This document shows, in pieces, positions 1-8,099 of a stretch of DNA of 27,957 nucleotides. A program made the position numbers and the translations under genes. The stretch covers positions 1 through 27,957 of the forward strand of contig DATIFK010000042.1 of assembly GCA_035455265.1 (NCBI GenBank), given 5' to 3'. This DNA is from MGOM01 sp035455265. Its GTDB lineage: Bacteria; Chloroflexota; Anaerolineae; Anaerolineales; E44-bin32. The first letter of the stretch is position 1; each line of letters opens with the position of its first letter. The notes under the pieces were generated by a model. That model saw nothing but the letters and a program-made list of their open reading frames with translations. It had not been told where the DNA came from and made no database searches.

Positions 1-84
1 GCTCACACCGATGATGACATCACCCGGCTGATCGAGATCTACAGGTCAGCGATGGAGGAGCTGAGGGCACAGGGCGTGTGGTAG
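1..84 (+). CDS. 3' end of a probable class-III (GSA-type) aminotransferase, partial
   Basis: The window opens inside a reading frame that runs in frame 1 to a TAG at 82-84. The 27 visible residues begin HTDDDITRLIEIY and end with AQGVW. A tail with HT-x-x-DI followed by an amphipathic helix is typical of the extreme C-terminus of glutamate-1-semialdehyde aminomutase and related PLP-dependent class-III aminotransferases. No catalytic residue lies in the window, so the assignment rests only on this tail. It could be another member of the same fold. Confidence 0.5.
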   Translation, partial: AHTDDDITRLIEIYRSAMEELRAQGVW

Positions 85-197
85 GGCTGGGCGCGCCAGG
101 CCACCAGACGAGAGGGCCCATCCACACCTAGCGCGGGATCGGATAGCGCATAGGGGGGCCGTGCAGACCGGCCATCCGACACCTCTGTGTCCGGTTG

Positions 198-216
198 CGT
201 CGCCTGCAAGGCGACG
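198..216. terminator. Perfect 7-bp hairpin downstream of the aminotransferase
   Basis: CGTCGCC (198-204) and GGCGACG (210-216) flank a 5-base loop. The following bases are only mildly T-rich (GTGTTGTT), so it is at best a weak intrinsic terminator. A second inverted repeat, GGCATGG/CCATGCC at 244-250 and 264-270, lies just before the next gene and could be part of the same structured spacer. Confidence 0.3.
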
Positions 217-305
217 AGGCGTGTTGTTGGTGGAGTCCGCCGGGGCATGGCTGGGGCGTTGTGCCATGCCGCGTAGCGTGCGCGATACGCATTGGAGGCA
301 AGCGG

Positions 306-1451
306 ATGGCGGAGGGACGCCACGCTGGAGAGGCGACCCGGAACATACCTGCCCGGTCCGGAGAGATCCGCGAATGGCAGCGCTGGACGCCCTATGCGGC
401 GGTGGCGTGGTCACTCTTCTACGCCGCAATGGGGGGCTACTGGGCGGTGAGCGGGCGCGGCTTTCCCTACGCGCCCGAACTCGTCTCCGACATCGCGGGG
501 CCGGTAGCGGGGCGGCTCGGGCTTGGCGTGGCCTGGGTCCTCGTCATCACTGTGGGCCTCCCGGCGGCGGCTGTAGGAAGGGCAATGCTGCGCGGGGTAC
601 GGGTGCTCCGGCCCTTCCTGATTGCCGCCGGAGCCCTGGTCGCCGGGGCACTCCTGCTGCTCATGACCGATATCAACCTGCTCATAGCGCTCGCCTACGT
701 CCCCAATATCCTCTACAGGCTCCTCACCCGAGCCGAGATCGGCTCCTACCTGCAGGCTCTGACCGAGTGGACGCTGCTGCACCAGCTAATCTGTCTGGTT
801 GGCGGATTCCTCTGGCTGGCGGCGACCGTCAGCTACAGCCGCCGGAGCGGGAACGCCTGTCTGTATTGCGGTCGCCGAGAGGGCGCGGATATCTGGACCA
901 GCCCTGACCGCGCGGCGCGCTGGGGCCGGATCGCGGTGTATGTGGCGCTGATCCCGCCGATCCTCTACGCCCTCACGCGCTTCGCCTGGGCGCTGGGGAT
1001 CCCCCTGGGGATCAGCCAGGAGGTTCTGCGTATGGGGCAAGAGACCGGGCAGTGGACCTCAGGGCTCTTCCTGGCGGCCTTCGGCCTGGTGGGAGCTGCC
1101 CTCATGCTGGGTCTCGTCCAGCGTTGGGGCGAGGTGTTTCCGACTTGGATGATCGGCCTGGCAGGACGGCGCGTTCCCATCGCCCTTGCCCTAGTTCCGG
1201 CGTCGGTCGTCTCGGTCCTCTTTGTCGTGGCTGGCATCGGCATATGGTCCGGGTACCAGCAGATGGCACAACAGGCGGTGGGCAGTGGGCAGGCCATCTG
1301 GATTGTGGTCGGCCCCACCCTGCTGTTCCCAGTTTGGGGTGCCGCCCTCGCTGTGGCGGCGTTGAGCTACTACTACCGGCGGCGCGGCCCTTGCAGGATG
1401 TGTGGCCGCGGCACGACACGCGAAGGGCTGCCGGAGGGCAGCAGCTGCTGA
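306..1451 (+). CDS. Multi-pass membrane protein with two CxxCG knuckles, function unknown
   Basis: This is a 381-residue protein of unrecognised family. The ATG at 306 is preferred over in-frame upstream ATGs because a clear GGAGG lies at 294-298. About eight hydrophobic segments are visible, roughly at residues 28-50, 70-92, 102-138, 155-176, 208-236, 252-271, 289-315 and 329-355. Two short Cys pairs stand out: C185-L-Y-C188-G in a loop after the fourth segment, and C363-R-M-C366-G just after the last one. Both are flanked by Arg-rich sequence, so by the positive-inside rule they are probably cytoplasmic, and together they could make one zinc-ribbon-like site. That is inference. No transport or enzyme motif is visible, and the neighbours do not suggest a role. 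Confidence 0.8.
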   Translation: MAEGRHAGEATRNIPARSGEIREWQRWTPYAAVAWSLFYAAMGGYWAVSGRGFPYAPELVSDIAGPVAGRLGLGVAWVLVITVGLPAAAVGRAMLRGVRVLRPFLIAAGALVAGALLLLMTDINLLIALAYVPNILYRLLTRAEIGSYLQALTEWTLLHQLICLVGGFLWLAATVSYSRRSGNACLYCGRREGADIWTSPDRAARWGRIAVYVALIPPILYALTRFAWALGIPLGISQEVLRMGQETGQWTSGLFLAAFGLVGAALMLGLVQRWGEVFPTWMIGLAGRRVPIALALVPASVVSVLFVVAGIGIWSGYQQMAQQAVGSGQAIWIVVGPTLLFPVWGAALAVAALSYYYRRRGPCRMCGRGTTREGLPEGSSC

Positions 1452-1533
1452 AGCTTGCCCGGCTCGTGGACCATGGTTGCTGCTTGCCCGCCAGCCAGTC
1501 GGGCCAAGAGGAGAATGGTGGGCGGCCAGGGGC

Positions 1534-1758
1534 TTAGGCAGGCATGAGGCAGGCGGCACCAAAGAGGGTTAGCAGATCGTTGATCCGCTCGATTCGCAGC
1601 CAGCGCTCGGCGAAGACAAGAAGCGAGGGCAGGCTGGCAAGGGCAAGCGCGGCGAGCAGCGCGTAGTTTCGGGATTGGGCTTGGGCAGAGCGGGTAGACG
1701 TGGCGGTGCCCGAAGAAACGTCGGAGGCATCGCGCGTAGGCTTCGTACCCTTGCCACC
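1534..1758 (-). pseudogene. Possible coding remnant without a start codon
   Basis: On the minus strand an open stretch of 74 codons runs from just after a TGA (1759-1761) to a TAA at 1534-1536. Its second half looks protein-like: a hydrophobic segment around NYALLAALALASLPSLLVF, then an amphipathic tail with AERWLRIERINDLL. There is no ATG, GTG or TTG near the beginning, so it is not a complete gene. I do not recognise a family. It may be the decayed 3' end of a membrane protein, or chance. The rest of 1452-1891 holds nothing else I can support except the hairpin at 1794-1809. Confidence 0.25.
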
Positions 1759-1793
1759 TCAAGGGGATGCCCCTGACTCATGGAGCTACTCTG

Positions 1794-1809
1794 CTGGGGT
1801 ATTCCCCAG
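1794..1809. terminator. CTGGGG/CCCCAG hairpin after the region A operon
   Basis: CTGGGG (1794-1799) and CCCCAG (1804-1809) enclose a TATT loop about 80 bases beyond the stop of the adenosyltransferase gene. There is no clear T-run on the minus strand, so it is a candidate Rho-assisted end or mRNA-stabilising hairpin rather than a textbook terminator. Confidence 0.3.
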
Positions 1810-1891
1810 AAGTGTCGGGCTTCCGGGCCTTCGCCTCTCGTCCTTGCCACTCCCGAGCCCAGTGCCGGGCGGAAAGGGATGTCCAGGCGTC

Positions 1892-2479
1892 CTACCCCTC
1901 CGAAGAGCTTGGCGGCACCTCGACACCCTTGGACGAGGAATGCGCCCGTGTCGAGGGTTTCCCCTCGGCCTCATCTTCTCCTCGCGCCAAGACGTACAGG
2001 AGCGCCGAGAGGCGGTTGAGATATGGAAGGATGTTGGTGTCGGGCAGCCCTTTCTCGCGCTCAAGGAGTGTGACGTGGCGCTCGGCGCGACGAACGATGG
2101 AGCGCGCCAGGTGCAACGTTGCACTGGTTTGGGAGTCCCCCGGCACCACGAAGCTGTCCCCGAGGGGCGTCGCCGCCGTGCGCCGATGGAATTCCGTCTC
2201 CAGGTACCGAACCCGCTCGGGAGTCGTGTGGGTCGATACCGCTTTGTTCGCCGAGACCGCCGCGAGGTCTGACATCATCCAGCATAGATCGCGCTGGATA
2301 TCAAGGATCATGGATTTCGTCCCTTGGGACAAAGTGCAGGCCCGAACCATCCCGAGGGCGGAGGAAGCTTCGTCGAGCTGACCCAGAACCTCGATCCGCA
2401 GGTCGAACTTCGGGACATCTTGCTTATCGATCAAATCGGTTAGGCCGAGGTCACCCCGCCACTTCTCCGGCTCGCTCAT
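1892..2479 (-). CDS. PduO-type ATP:cob(I)alamin adenosyltransferase-like protein
   Basis: The family transfers the adenosyl group of ATP to cob(I)alamin, and members also hand cobalamin to partner enzymes. The protein has 195 residues, normal for PduO-type enzymes. Family landmarks are RGDLGLTDL (residues 8-16, a looser version of TRTGDxGxT), RIEVLGQLDE (28-37), FVVPG (110-114), HLARSIVRRAER (123-134) and YLNRLSALLYVLAR (153-166). The N-terminal nucleotide loop is diverged: TRTGD has become KWRGD. Activity may therefore be altered and the protein might work more as a corrinoid chaperone; this is inference. Its ATG overlaps the stop of the ABC ATPase gene (ATGA at 2476-2479), implying translational coupling. 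Corrinoid methyltransferases do not need adenosylcobalamin, so its presence here is notable. The C-terminal 25 residues are low-complexity. Confidence 0.85.
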   Translation of the reverse strand: MSEPEKWRGDLGLTDLIDKQDVPKFDLRIEVLGQLDEASSALGMVRACTLSQGTKSMILDIQRDLCWMMSDLAAVSANKAVSTHTTPERVRYLETEFHRRTAATPLGDSFVVPGDSQTSATLHLARSIVRRAERHVTLLEREKGLPDTNILPYLNRLSALLYVLARGEDEAEGKPSTRAHSSSKGVEVPPSSSEG

Positions 2480-3300
2480 CCGGGCCTCCCTCGTCCCAAC
2501 GCCCGGGCGTCCGAGGCATGGGCTTCCCCGCGCGACCCGTTCTCGGGCGACTCGATCAGCGCCATGACTTCCGCCCGTAGGGCATTGAACTCCGGCCCGG
2601 TGCGCACCCGCAAGCGGGGGAGGCGGATGGGGAGATCCGCGAGGATGCGTCCGGGCCGGGCCGAAAAGACGATCACCCGGTCGGCGAGGTAGACGGCCTC
2701 CTCGACGCTGTGTGTGACGAAGACGATGGTCGGGTGGGTCTGATCCCAGACACGCAAGAGCTCCGTCTGCATATCGCAGCGGCTTTGGGCATCCAGCGAG
2801 CCGAACGGCTCGTCCATCAATAACACCTCGGGCGCGTTGACCAGGGCTCGGGCGATGGCCACTCGCTGCTTCATGCCCCCCGAGAGTTGCCGCGGTCGGT
2901 AGTCCTCAAACCCGTTCAAACCGACCATCGCGAGGTACTTGGACACTTGGCCCGATTTCGAGTGACCCTGGATGCCACGGGCCTCCAGGCCGAAGGCGAT
3001 GTTCTGGCTCACCGTCAACCATGGAAACAGGGCGTACTCCTGGAAGACCAGGCCGCGCTCGGGACCGGGCTCGGTGACCCGGTGTCCATCCATCCACACC
3101 CCACCCGCGCTCGGGTGGGTTAGGCCGGCGATGGCGCGCAGCAATGTCGTCTTCCCGCATCCTGTTGGTCCGACGACCACAACGAACTCCCCAGGCCGGA
3201 CCTCCAGCGAGACGTCGCGCAAGACTTCGAGGCCGTCAAAGTTGACGCCCAGGTTCACCGCACGCAGACTGCCGGGAGAAGGGGCGGAGGACGACGCCAT
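2476..3300 (-). CDS. ABC importer ATP-binding subunit (SsuB/TauB/NrtD type)
   Basis: This is the 274-residue ATPase of a nitrate/sulfonate/taurine-type importer. All catalytic motifs are intact: Walker A GPTGCGKT (residues 44-51), Q-loop FQEYALFPW (86-94), signature LSGGM (139-143), Walker B VLLMDEP (159-165), D-loop SLD (168-170) and the switch His in VTHSVEEA (195-202). The FQEYALFPW Q-loop and the RPGRI segment near residue 216 are characteristic of the SsuB/TauB/NrtD group. It lies 3 bases after the permease gene and overlaps the adenosyltransferase gene by 4 bases, so permease, ATPase and adenosyltransferase are almost certainly co-translated. Substrate cannot be read from this subunit. 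Confidence 0.93.
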   Translation of the reverse strand: MASSSAPSPGSLRAVNLGVNFDGLEVLRDVSLEVRPGEFVVVVGPTGCGKTTLLRAIAGLTHPSAGGVWMDGHRVTEPGPERGLVFQEYALFPWLTVSQNIAFGLEARGIQGHSKSGQVSKYLAMVGLNGFEDYRPRQLSGGMKQRVAIARALVNAPEVLLMDEPFGSLDAQSRCDMQTELLRVWDQTHPTIVFVTHSVEEAVYLADRVIVFSARPGRILADLPIRLPRLRVRTGPEFNALRAEVMALIESPENGSRGEAHASDARALGRGRPG

Positions 3301-3303
3301 GCC

Positions 3304-4185
3304 CTATGCCGTTTCTCGAATCTTCCAGAAGGACACCCCCCGGGTAAGAAGCAACCCAAGGACACCGATAATCACCATCCCGGCAAAGACGGAGTCGAAC
3401 CGGCCCACCTCATGCATGGTCCAGAGATAGATCCCCAGCCCGCCCCCTTTCACTCCCAGGATCTCGGCGGCCACGATACTCATCCAGGCATAGCCCAGAC
3501 CCAGCCGCAACCCTGTGCTAATGTGTCCAAGAGCCCCGGGGACGATCACGCGTGTGAACAAGAACGTTCTGCGAGCCCCCAAGGTTCGTCCAGCGTCCAG
3601 CAGCAAAGGTTCGACGGACTTCACTCCGGTCAGCGTGTTGAGGTAGATCGGGAAGAAGCTGGCCAAGAAGACGATGAACACCGCGTCCAGGGGGGAGCCG
3701 AAGAAGACGATGGCGAACGGAATCCAGGCGAGGGGAGGGATGGGTCGCGCCATCTCCACCCATGGAGCTAGAAAGGTCTCCAGAGGTCTGACCCAACCGG
3801 CTGCAAGCCCAAGCGGTACGGCCACCACCGCCGCCAGGGCATAGCCATACAGAATCCGGCTGAGGCTTGAAAGGATGTGCTCTTCGATCGTGAAGCCGAT
3901 GAAATCGCGGGTTGTTAGCGCCTCCACCAGGGCGCGCGCGACCTCGACCGGGCCGGGGAGGTACGGACTTCGAAGGATCCACACCGCCAACTGCCAGAGG
4001 ACGAAGAACAACAAAGTGGAGGCCAGGACGATGACGCCACTCGACCGAAGGATGGGCCCCGGCGCGCCCACCCACGGGAAGCCGGTCCGACGCTCGCCGC
4101 GCCGCGAAACGTCGGCCAAGGGCCCGTCGGGTTCTTCTCGCCCGCCAGGGCTGGCCCGCAGGTCCGAGGCCGAAGACGTTCTCAT
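3304..4185 (-). CDS. ABC importer permease (SsuC/TauC type)
   Basis: This 293-residue inner-membrane permease belongs to the BPD_transp_1 family. A 40-residue polar N-terminus is followed by about six transmembrane segments, beginning near residue 48 (SGVIVLASTLLFFVLWQLAV). The cytoplasmic EAA-like loop that docks with the ATPase lies around residues 190-215 (LDAGRTLGARRTFLFTRVI then PGALGHISTGL). PIPPLAWIPFAIVFFG, just before the fourth segment, is a hallmark of SsuC/TauC/NrtB permeases. The start codon overlaps the stop of the binding-protein gene (ATGA at 4182-4185). It presumably forms a homodimer with two ATPase subunits. Confidence 0.93.
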   Translation of the reverse strand: MRTSSASDLRASPGGREEPDGPLADVSRRGERRTGFPWVGAPGPILRSSGVIVLASTLLFFVLWQLAVWILRSPYLPGPVEVARALVEALTTRDFIGFTIEEHILSSLSRILYGYALAAVVAVPLGLAAGWVRPLETFLAPWVEMARPIPPLAWIPFAIVFFGSPLDAVFIVFLASFFPIYLNTLTGVKSVEPLLLDAGRTLGARRTFLFTRVIVPGALGHISTGLRLGLGYAWMSIVAAEILGVKGGGLGIYLWTMHEVGRFDSVFAGMVIIGVLGLLLTRGVSFWKIRETA

Positions 4186-5240
4186 GGCCCGGGGATGGCC
4201 TGGATGAACGACGGATCGACGTAATGGGCCACGAAGTCGTCCACACTCGAATAGCCTCGCTCCGTCAGCTTCTCGGGCGGGATGAGGCCAAACTCGATCA
4301 GCTTCTCCGTGTAGGCTTTGATCGAGTCGTTGAAGCCGCTGTCCAAGTCCGACCGGAAGGTGATGTTGGAGAAAGCCGCCTCGACGACGGATGTCGAGCG
4401 CTGGGTGAACGCGGCTCCAAGGTCGACCAAATGGGCATACTCAGGGGAGCCGGGCTGGGCCAGGGCCTCCTGGATCCAACGTGTGGCGGCCACATGCGCC
4501 TGCAGGAAGCGGCGCACGGTCTCCGGTTGAGCCTCGGCGAAGGCCCGATCCACCGCCACCACGCAGTCGAGATGATCGGGCCAAATGTCGGAGGATGTGG
4601 CCATGACTTTGCCCGCCCCACTGCTGACCGCATCCGCCGGCCAGGGCTCCCAGGCCAGGAAGCCGGCGATTTCGCCCGCCTCCAATTTCACTCGCATGTC
4701 CGGGGGCGGCATGTCGACAACCGTGATGTCCCCGATGTCGAGACCCTTCTGCTGAGCGAAGTTGAGGAGCAGGAAGAACTGGATGGCGGCGTGGCCGGGG
4801 ACGGCCACCGTTTGCCCAAGGAGGTCTTGCGGCGTTTGGACGTTCGGCCCGACAACCAGCGCCGAGCCGAGGGCGTTGACCTGGGCAATGACCCGTATGT
4901 CCACGGCGGCATTCAGGTGCTTGGTAATGGCTGGCGGGGCGCCGAGCATTCCCAGGTCCACATCACCCGCCGCGAAGTGATCCATTTCGACTCCGCCGTT
5001 GGCGTAGGGCGCCCCCGCCGCGTCCTCGACGCGAACGCCGTACTGGTCATAGAACGACGTCCCTCCCCCTGCTTCGGCATCCTGACCAACGACATAGGCG
5101 ATGTGATGCAGGTCGGCCAGCAGGTAACCCACTCGAACCGTCACGGGCGAAGGTGCGGCTGTGGGGGCCGAGCCGCAGGCCCCGGCGAGAACCAGGCCCA
5201 GGCCCGCGAGCAAACAGGTAAGGAGAAGGCGCCGGTTCAT
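4182..5240 (-). CDS. Lipoprotein substrate-binding protein of the ABC importer (NMT1/SsuA-like)
   Basis: This 352-residue binding protein begins with a lipoprotein signal: MNRR, a hydrophobic stretch, then LAGAC with Cys22 as the likely lipidated residue. A Ser/Pro/Ala linker leads into a type-2 periplasmic-binding fold of the NMT1/SsuA/TauA group. Typical elements are the VRVGYL first strand, GDVDLGMLGAPPAI (about residues 92-105), DLLGQTVAVPGHAA (about 139-152) and the ligand-side segment GEIAGFLAWEPWPADA. A good ribosome site (GGAGG) precedes the ATG. It follows the corrinoid-protein gene by 20 bases, which ties the importer to the methyltransferase system. By inference the ligand is the methylated growth substrate; known relatives bind sulfonates, nitrate, thiamine precursors and other small molecules. 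Confidence 0.9.
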   Translation of the reverse strand: MNRRLLLTCLLAGLGLVLAGACGSAPTAAPSPVTVRVGYLLADLHHIAYVVGQDAEAGGGTSFYDQYGVRVEDAAGAPYANGGVEMDHFAAGDVDLGMLGAPPAITKHLNAAVDIRVIAQVNALGSALVVGPNVQTPQDLLGQTVAVPGHAAIQFFLLLNFAQQKGLDIGDITVVDMPPPDMRVKLEAGEIAGFLAWEPWPADAVSSGAGKVMATSSDIWPDHLDCVVAVDRAFAEAQPETVRRFLQAHVAATRWIQEALAQPGSPEYAHLVDLGAAFTQRSTSVVEAAFSNITFRSDLDSGFNDSIKAYTEKLIEFGLIPPEKLTERGYSSVDDFVAHYVDPSFIQAIPGP

Positions 5241-5260
5241 GACATGCCTCCGTGGCCGGC

Positions 5261-5944
5261 CTAGCTGGCCGGTGGTTTGGCTTGAAGTTCCTTGATGCTG
5301 CTAACCATGCGCAGCGCTTCGGCCAGCGCATTGGGTGCGTCTTCACCGTAGCCGTCGGCGCCGAACTTCTGGGCGATGTCGGCCGAAACGGGCGCACCTC
5401 CGACCATGATCTTCACGTTGGGGTTCTTGGCCTTGATCTTCTGGATGATGATGGGCATCCCGACCATCGTCGTCGTCATCATGGCCGAAAGACAGACAAA
5501 ATCAGATTCGGTGCGCAGCTGCTCTTCGACGAATTTGTCCAGCGGGACATCCTTGCCCAGGTCGTAGACGTCGAAGCCGGCGATCTCGAACATGAGTCTC
5601 ACGAGGTTCTTGCCGATGTCGTGGACGTCGCCCTCGACGGTTCCTATCACCACCGAGCCGCGCACTTGCCGGCTGGCGTCGAGCTTGACGTGCGGCCGCA
5701 GGATGTCAAGCCCCTTGTACAGCGCATCCGCCGCCATCAGCACCTCGGGCACGAAGTACGTGCCGTTGCCAAAGCGTTCCCCGACAAGGTTCATCCCCTC
5801 CGCCAATCCATTCATGACGGCGTCATACGCGTCGAGGTGTTGCTCGACCACAGATTCGGCCGCCTCGACCACGGCGTCTTCATCGAACTCCACCACGCCG
5901 TGTTTGAGTTGATCGATCAGGGCATCGCGAGTGGGGGTGGTCAT
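5261..5944 (-). CDS. Corrinoid (B12-binding) protein of a methyltransferase system
   Basis: This 227-residue protein carries the methyl group on cobalt between partner methyltransferases. The N-terminal half (about residues 5-90) is the helical B12-binding cap domain. The C-terminal half is the Rossmann-like B12 domain with the base-off motif D106-V-H108-D-I-G111, in which His108 is the lower cobalt ligand. The later SAMMTTTM segment and the VGGAPVS loop follow the MtaC/MtbC/MtmC/MetH pattern. The length matches MtaC/MtbC-type corrinoid proteins. AGGAGA precedes the ATG. It is the only free-standing corrinoid protein in the window, so both UroD-type methyltransferases, MtrH and RACo must share it or use another encoded elsewhere. 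Confidence 0.93.
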   Translation of the reverse strand: MTTPTRDALIDQLKHGVVEFDEDAVVEAAESVVEQHLDAYDAVMNGLAEGMNLVGERFGNGTYFVPEVLMAADALYKGLDILRPHVKLDASRQVRGSVVIGTVEGDVHDIGKNLVRLMFEIAGFDVYDLGKDVPLDKFVEEQLRTESDFVCLSAMMTTTMVGMPIIIQKIKAKNPNVKIMVGGAPVSADIAQKFGADGYGEDAPNALAEALRMVSSIKELQAKPPAS

Positions 5945-5962
5945 GAAGTCTTGTCTCCTTCG

Positions 5963-6997
5963 CTACTTGCGACCGTGGGCTTGCATCGTGTCCATCAGGG
6001 CCTTGAAGTTCGCCGGAGGGACCTCGGGCCAGATGTCGCATCCAGGCCAGACCGCGTCAGGTCCGTTGGCCAGGATGGACCGAATTCCGGCCTGGATCGC
6101 CTCGGGCGTGCCCTGGACCAGAAGGTTGTAAGGGTCGATGTTCCCAAAGAGAAGCGCATCTGGGAGCTTGCCACGGCTGGCGGCCAAGTCGTTCTTCTGG
6201 TCGACGCTCAAGGCATCGGCTCCGGACTGCGCCATCAAGGTCACGATGGGATTGGTGTCGCCACAGATATGCAGAACCGTCGGCGAAGGGATCCCGCGGA
6301 ATACGGTCTGCAGGTGGGGCAGGATCAGGCTCTCGAACATGCGCGGGCTGATGACGTCCGAGGTGGCGCCCATCTCGCGCACCGTAATGAAATCGGCGCC
6401 GGCGGAGCGGTACAGCCCGGCGATGTCGATCAGCACCCGGGCGAGGGTCGAGAGCAGGTCATTCACCATCGCCGGCTTCTTATAGGAGGATTTCAGCAGG
6501 TCGTTGAGATCGGTCAGCTGCCCAGCCAGGGTGAAGGGGCCGAGGACCCACGAGCCGATGGCCACCTCTCCCCCGACCTTGGCCTTGAGCTTGGCGATCG
6601 CCTCCAGGACGAGCGGGATGCGCCCCGCCGTGGCGAGGTCCGCCGGGACTTGGAGCTTCAGGTCGGCGATCGTCTCCGAGACTTTGCCCTTGATCGTCGG
6701 GTAGATGATTCGGCTCGAGCCGTCGTCGTAGTAGTTGACGACGCAGCCGAGCGCCCCGGCCTCAATCCCCATGTCGAAGGGAACGACAACGCACTCGAAG
6801 CCGAATTGCCGGTAGGTAGCCAGAGCGGCGTTGGCCATCTTCTCCGCGTCGACATGGATCTCGGCGAACCGGTAACCGTACTCGGCCAGGCCGCTGGTCG
6901 TCACGTTTCCCATTCCGCTGAAACAAGGAATGCGGCTCGTGGCCTTATGCTGGAGCAGGTCGAGCACTTCTTGCCGTCCGTTCCCGTTGGTCCCCAT
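5963..6997 (-). CDS. UroD/MtaA-family corrinoid methyltransferase (copy 1)
   Basis: This 344-residue protein belongs to the uroporphyrinogen-decarboxylase-fold methyltransferases (MtaA, MtbA, CmuA relatives). These use a zinc-activated thiol or a methyl donor to move methyl groups to or from a corrinoid protein. The zinc ligand pattern H-x-C...C is complete: H243-I-C245-G and C320 in PGCDIWP. GPFTLAGQL (about residues 153-161) is a conserved barrel element. True uroporphyrinogen decarboxylase lacks this HxC...C arrangement, so heme synthesis is excluded. AGGAG lies 5 bases before the ATG. It is 18 bases upstream of the corrinoid-protein gene, its likely direct partner. Whether it acts on the substrate or on a cofactor such as a thiol cannot be told from sequence. 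Confidence 0.9.
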   Translation of the reverse strand: MGTNGNGRQEVLDLLQHKATSRIPCFSGMGNVTTSGLAEYGYRFAEIHVDAEKMANAALATYRQFGFECVVVPFDMGIEAGALGCVVNYYDDGSSRIIYPTIKGKVSETIADLKLQVPADLATAGRIPLVLEAIAKLKAKVGGEVAIGSWVLGPFTLAGQLTDLNDLLKSSYKKPAMVNDLLSTLARVLIDIAGLYRSAGADFITVREMGATSDVISPRMFESLILPHLQTVFRGIPSPTVLHICGDTNPIVTLMAQSGADALSVDQKNDLAASRGKLPDALLFGNIDPYNLLVQGTPEAIQAGIRSILANGPDAVWPGCDIWPEVPPANFKALMDTMQAHGRK

Positions 6998-7088
6998 GGA
7001 TACTCCTACTCTGGATGATGTCTTCCGGCCAGCGTAAGGCCGGGAATTGCGCCCCCGGACCTCTCGTGATCCTGGGCAGGTTGGTCAG

Positions 7089-8069
7089 TCATGGCACAGC
7101 CACCGGGGCCGCCTCGGCCAGCTGTTTGGCGATGTCAGGCCACAGGCGATTGAGGGGATGGGACTCCTGCGCCGGGAGCGCCGCGCCCTCCTCTTGAACC
7201 AGCGTCGCCAGGACCGCCATCGCCGCTGCGACGGCGCCAAAGACCCGGTGGGTGCCTGTCATGGGCCCGTAGACCATCCAATCCGTCCACAGGATCGTCG
7301 ACAGCGCATGCAGACCCGCATCCGCCCCGCGGAAGACCTCCCGGCCGATGTCCTCCCCCCATGTCTCCTTGCAGCCTTTCAGCCACATGTACGACCCGTT
7401 GGCCGGGGCGCATCCGGAGGGCCATCCGAATTTCTCCTTGACCAGCCGGTTGGCGACGAGGGTGAATCCGATCGTCGGGAGGTTCATGACGCTGGTGTCG
7501 ATCAGGATGCTGTCAAAATTGCCCTGCTCGACGATGGGCAGCATGCTCTCCAGGGCTTTCACGCGGCCGCTGGGGCGTTTGTCGCCTTCGAGATCGAAGG
7601 CCTGGACCACGACGTGCCGGATCCCGTAGTCCTTCAGCCGCTGGACCTGGCCGGGGATGTCCTTGTCCCACGCCGTAATGCTGTTGTAGAGGAACCGATC
7701 CTGGAGCCCACGGTCGGCGATGAAGCGGGCGGTTTCGAGGCGCGCTTTCTCGGTCCAGGTGTCGATCGCGAACGGCAGGCGGCTGTTTTCGAGGAAGAAC
7801 TCGGTGTAGACGCGCATTTCCTCGTAACCCTTGGGCGCCACCATGCCCACCATGGTGGGGATCCCCGTGAGTTCCGAAACGGCCTCCAGCTCCCGCAGGC
7901 GGGCCTTGGCCTTGGCATGGTCGAATTCGAAATTCTGCCGCTTGATGAACAGCTTGTCGCCGGCCTGGAACATGTTGGCGATGAGCAGCGGCGGCCGCTC
8001 GCCGGTTTGTCCGCCAACCTCGATGCCTGCGATGCGGCAGGTCTTCTGGGGGGAGGAAAGTCGAAACAT
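7089..8069 (-). CDS. MtrH-family methyltransferase (corrinoid : tetrahydropterin)
   Basis: This 326-residue protein resembles MtrH, the subunit of methanogen methyl-H4MPT:CoM methyltransferase that binds the pterin, and its bacterial homologues. In bacteria these move methyl groups from a methyl-corrinoid protein to tetrahydrofolate. The diagnostic N-terminal block GIEVGGQTGERPPLLIANMF spans residues 15-34. The fold is a TIM barrel like pterin-binding DHPS/MetH domains, with conserved stretches such as IPTMVGMV, FAIDTW, YNSITAWD and GCAPANGSYMW. GAGGAG precedes the ATG. No other membrane Mtr subunits are present, so this is the stand-alone bacterial type, presumably the second-step methyltransferase feeding methyl groups into the folate pathway. 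Confidence 0.88.
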   Translation of the reverse strand: MFRLSSPQKTCRIAGIEVGGQTGERPPLLIANMFQAGDKLFIKRQNFEFDHAKAKARLRELEAVSELTGIPTMVGMVAPKGYEEMRVYTEFFLENSRLPFAIDTWTEKARLETARFIADRGLQDRFLYNSITAWDKDIPGQVQRLKDYGIRHVVVQAFDLEGDKRPSGRVKALESMLPIVEQGNFDSILIDTSVMNLPTIGFTLVANRLVKEKFGWPSGCAPANGSYMWLKGCKETWGEDIGREVFRGADAGLHALSTILWTDWMVYGPMTGTHRVFGAVAAAMAVLATLVQEEGAALPAQESHPLNRLWPDIAKQLAEAAPVAVP

Positions 8070-8099
8070 GCGTCCATCTCCTCGGTTGCTACGCGAGCC

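Noticed and set aside
5963..6997. Annotation as uroporphyrinogen decarboxylase (heme biosynthesis)
   Set aside because: The H-x-C...C zinc ligands and the corrinoid neighbours place it, and the copy at 10445-11494, with the methyltransferases.
5252..7018. A 588-codon plus-strand frame opposite the corrinoid protein and methyltransferase genes
   Set aside because: It is antisense to two strongly supported genes with complete motifs, and its own translation is Asp/His/Arg/Val-rich without any recognisable domain.
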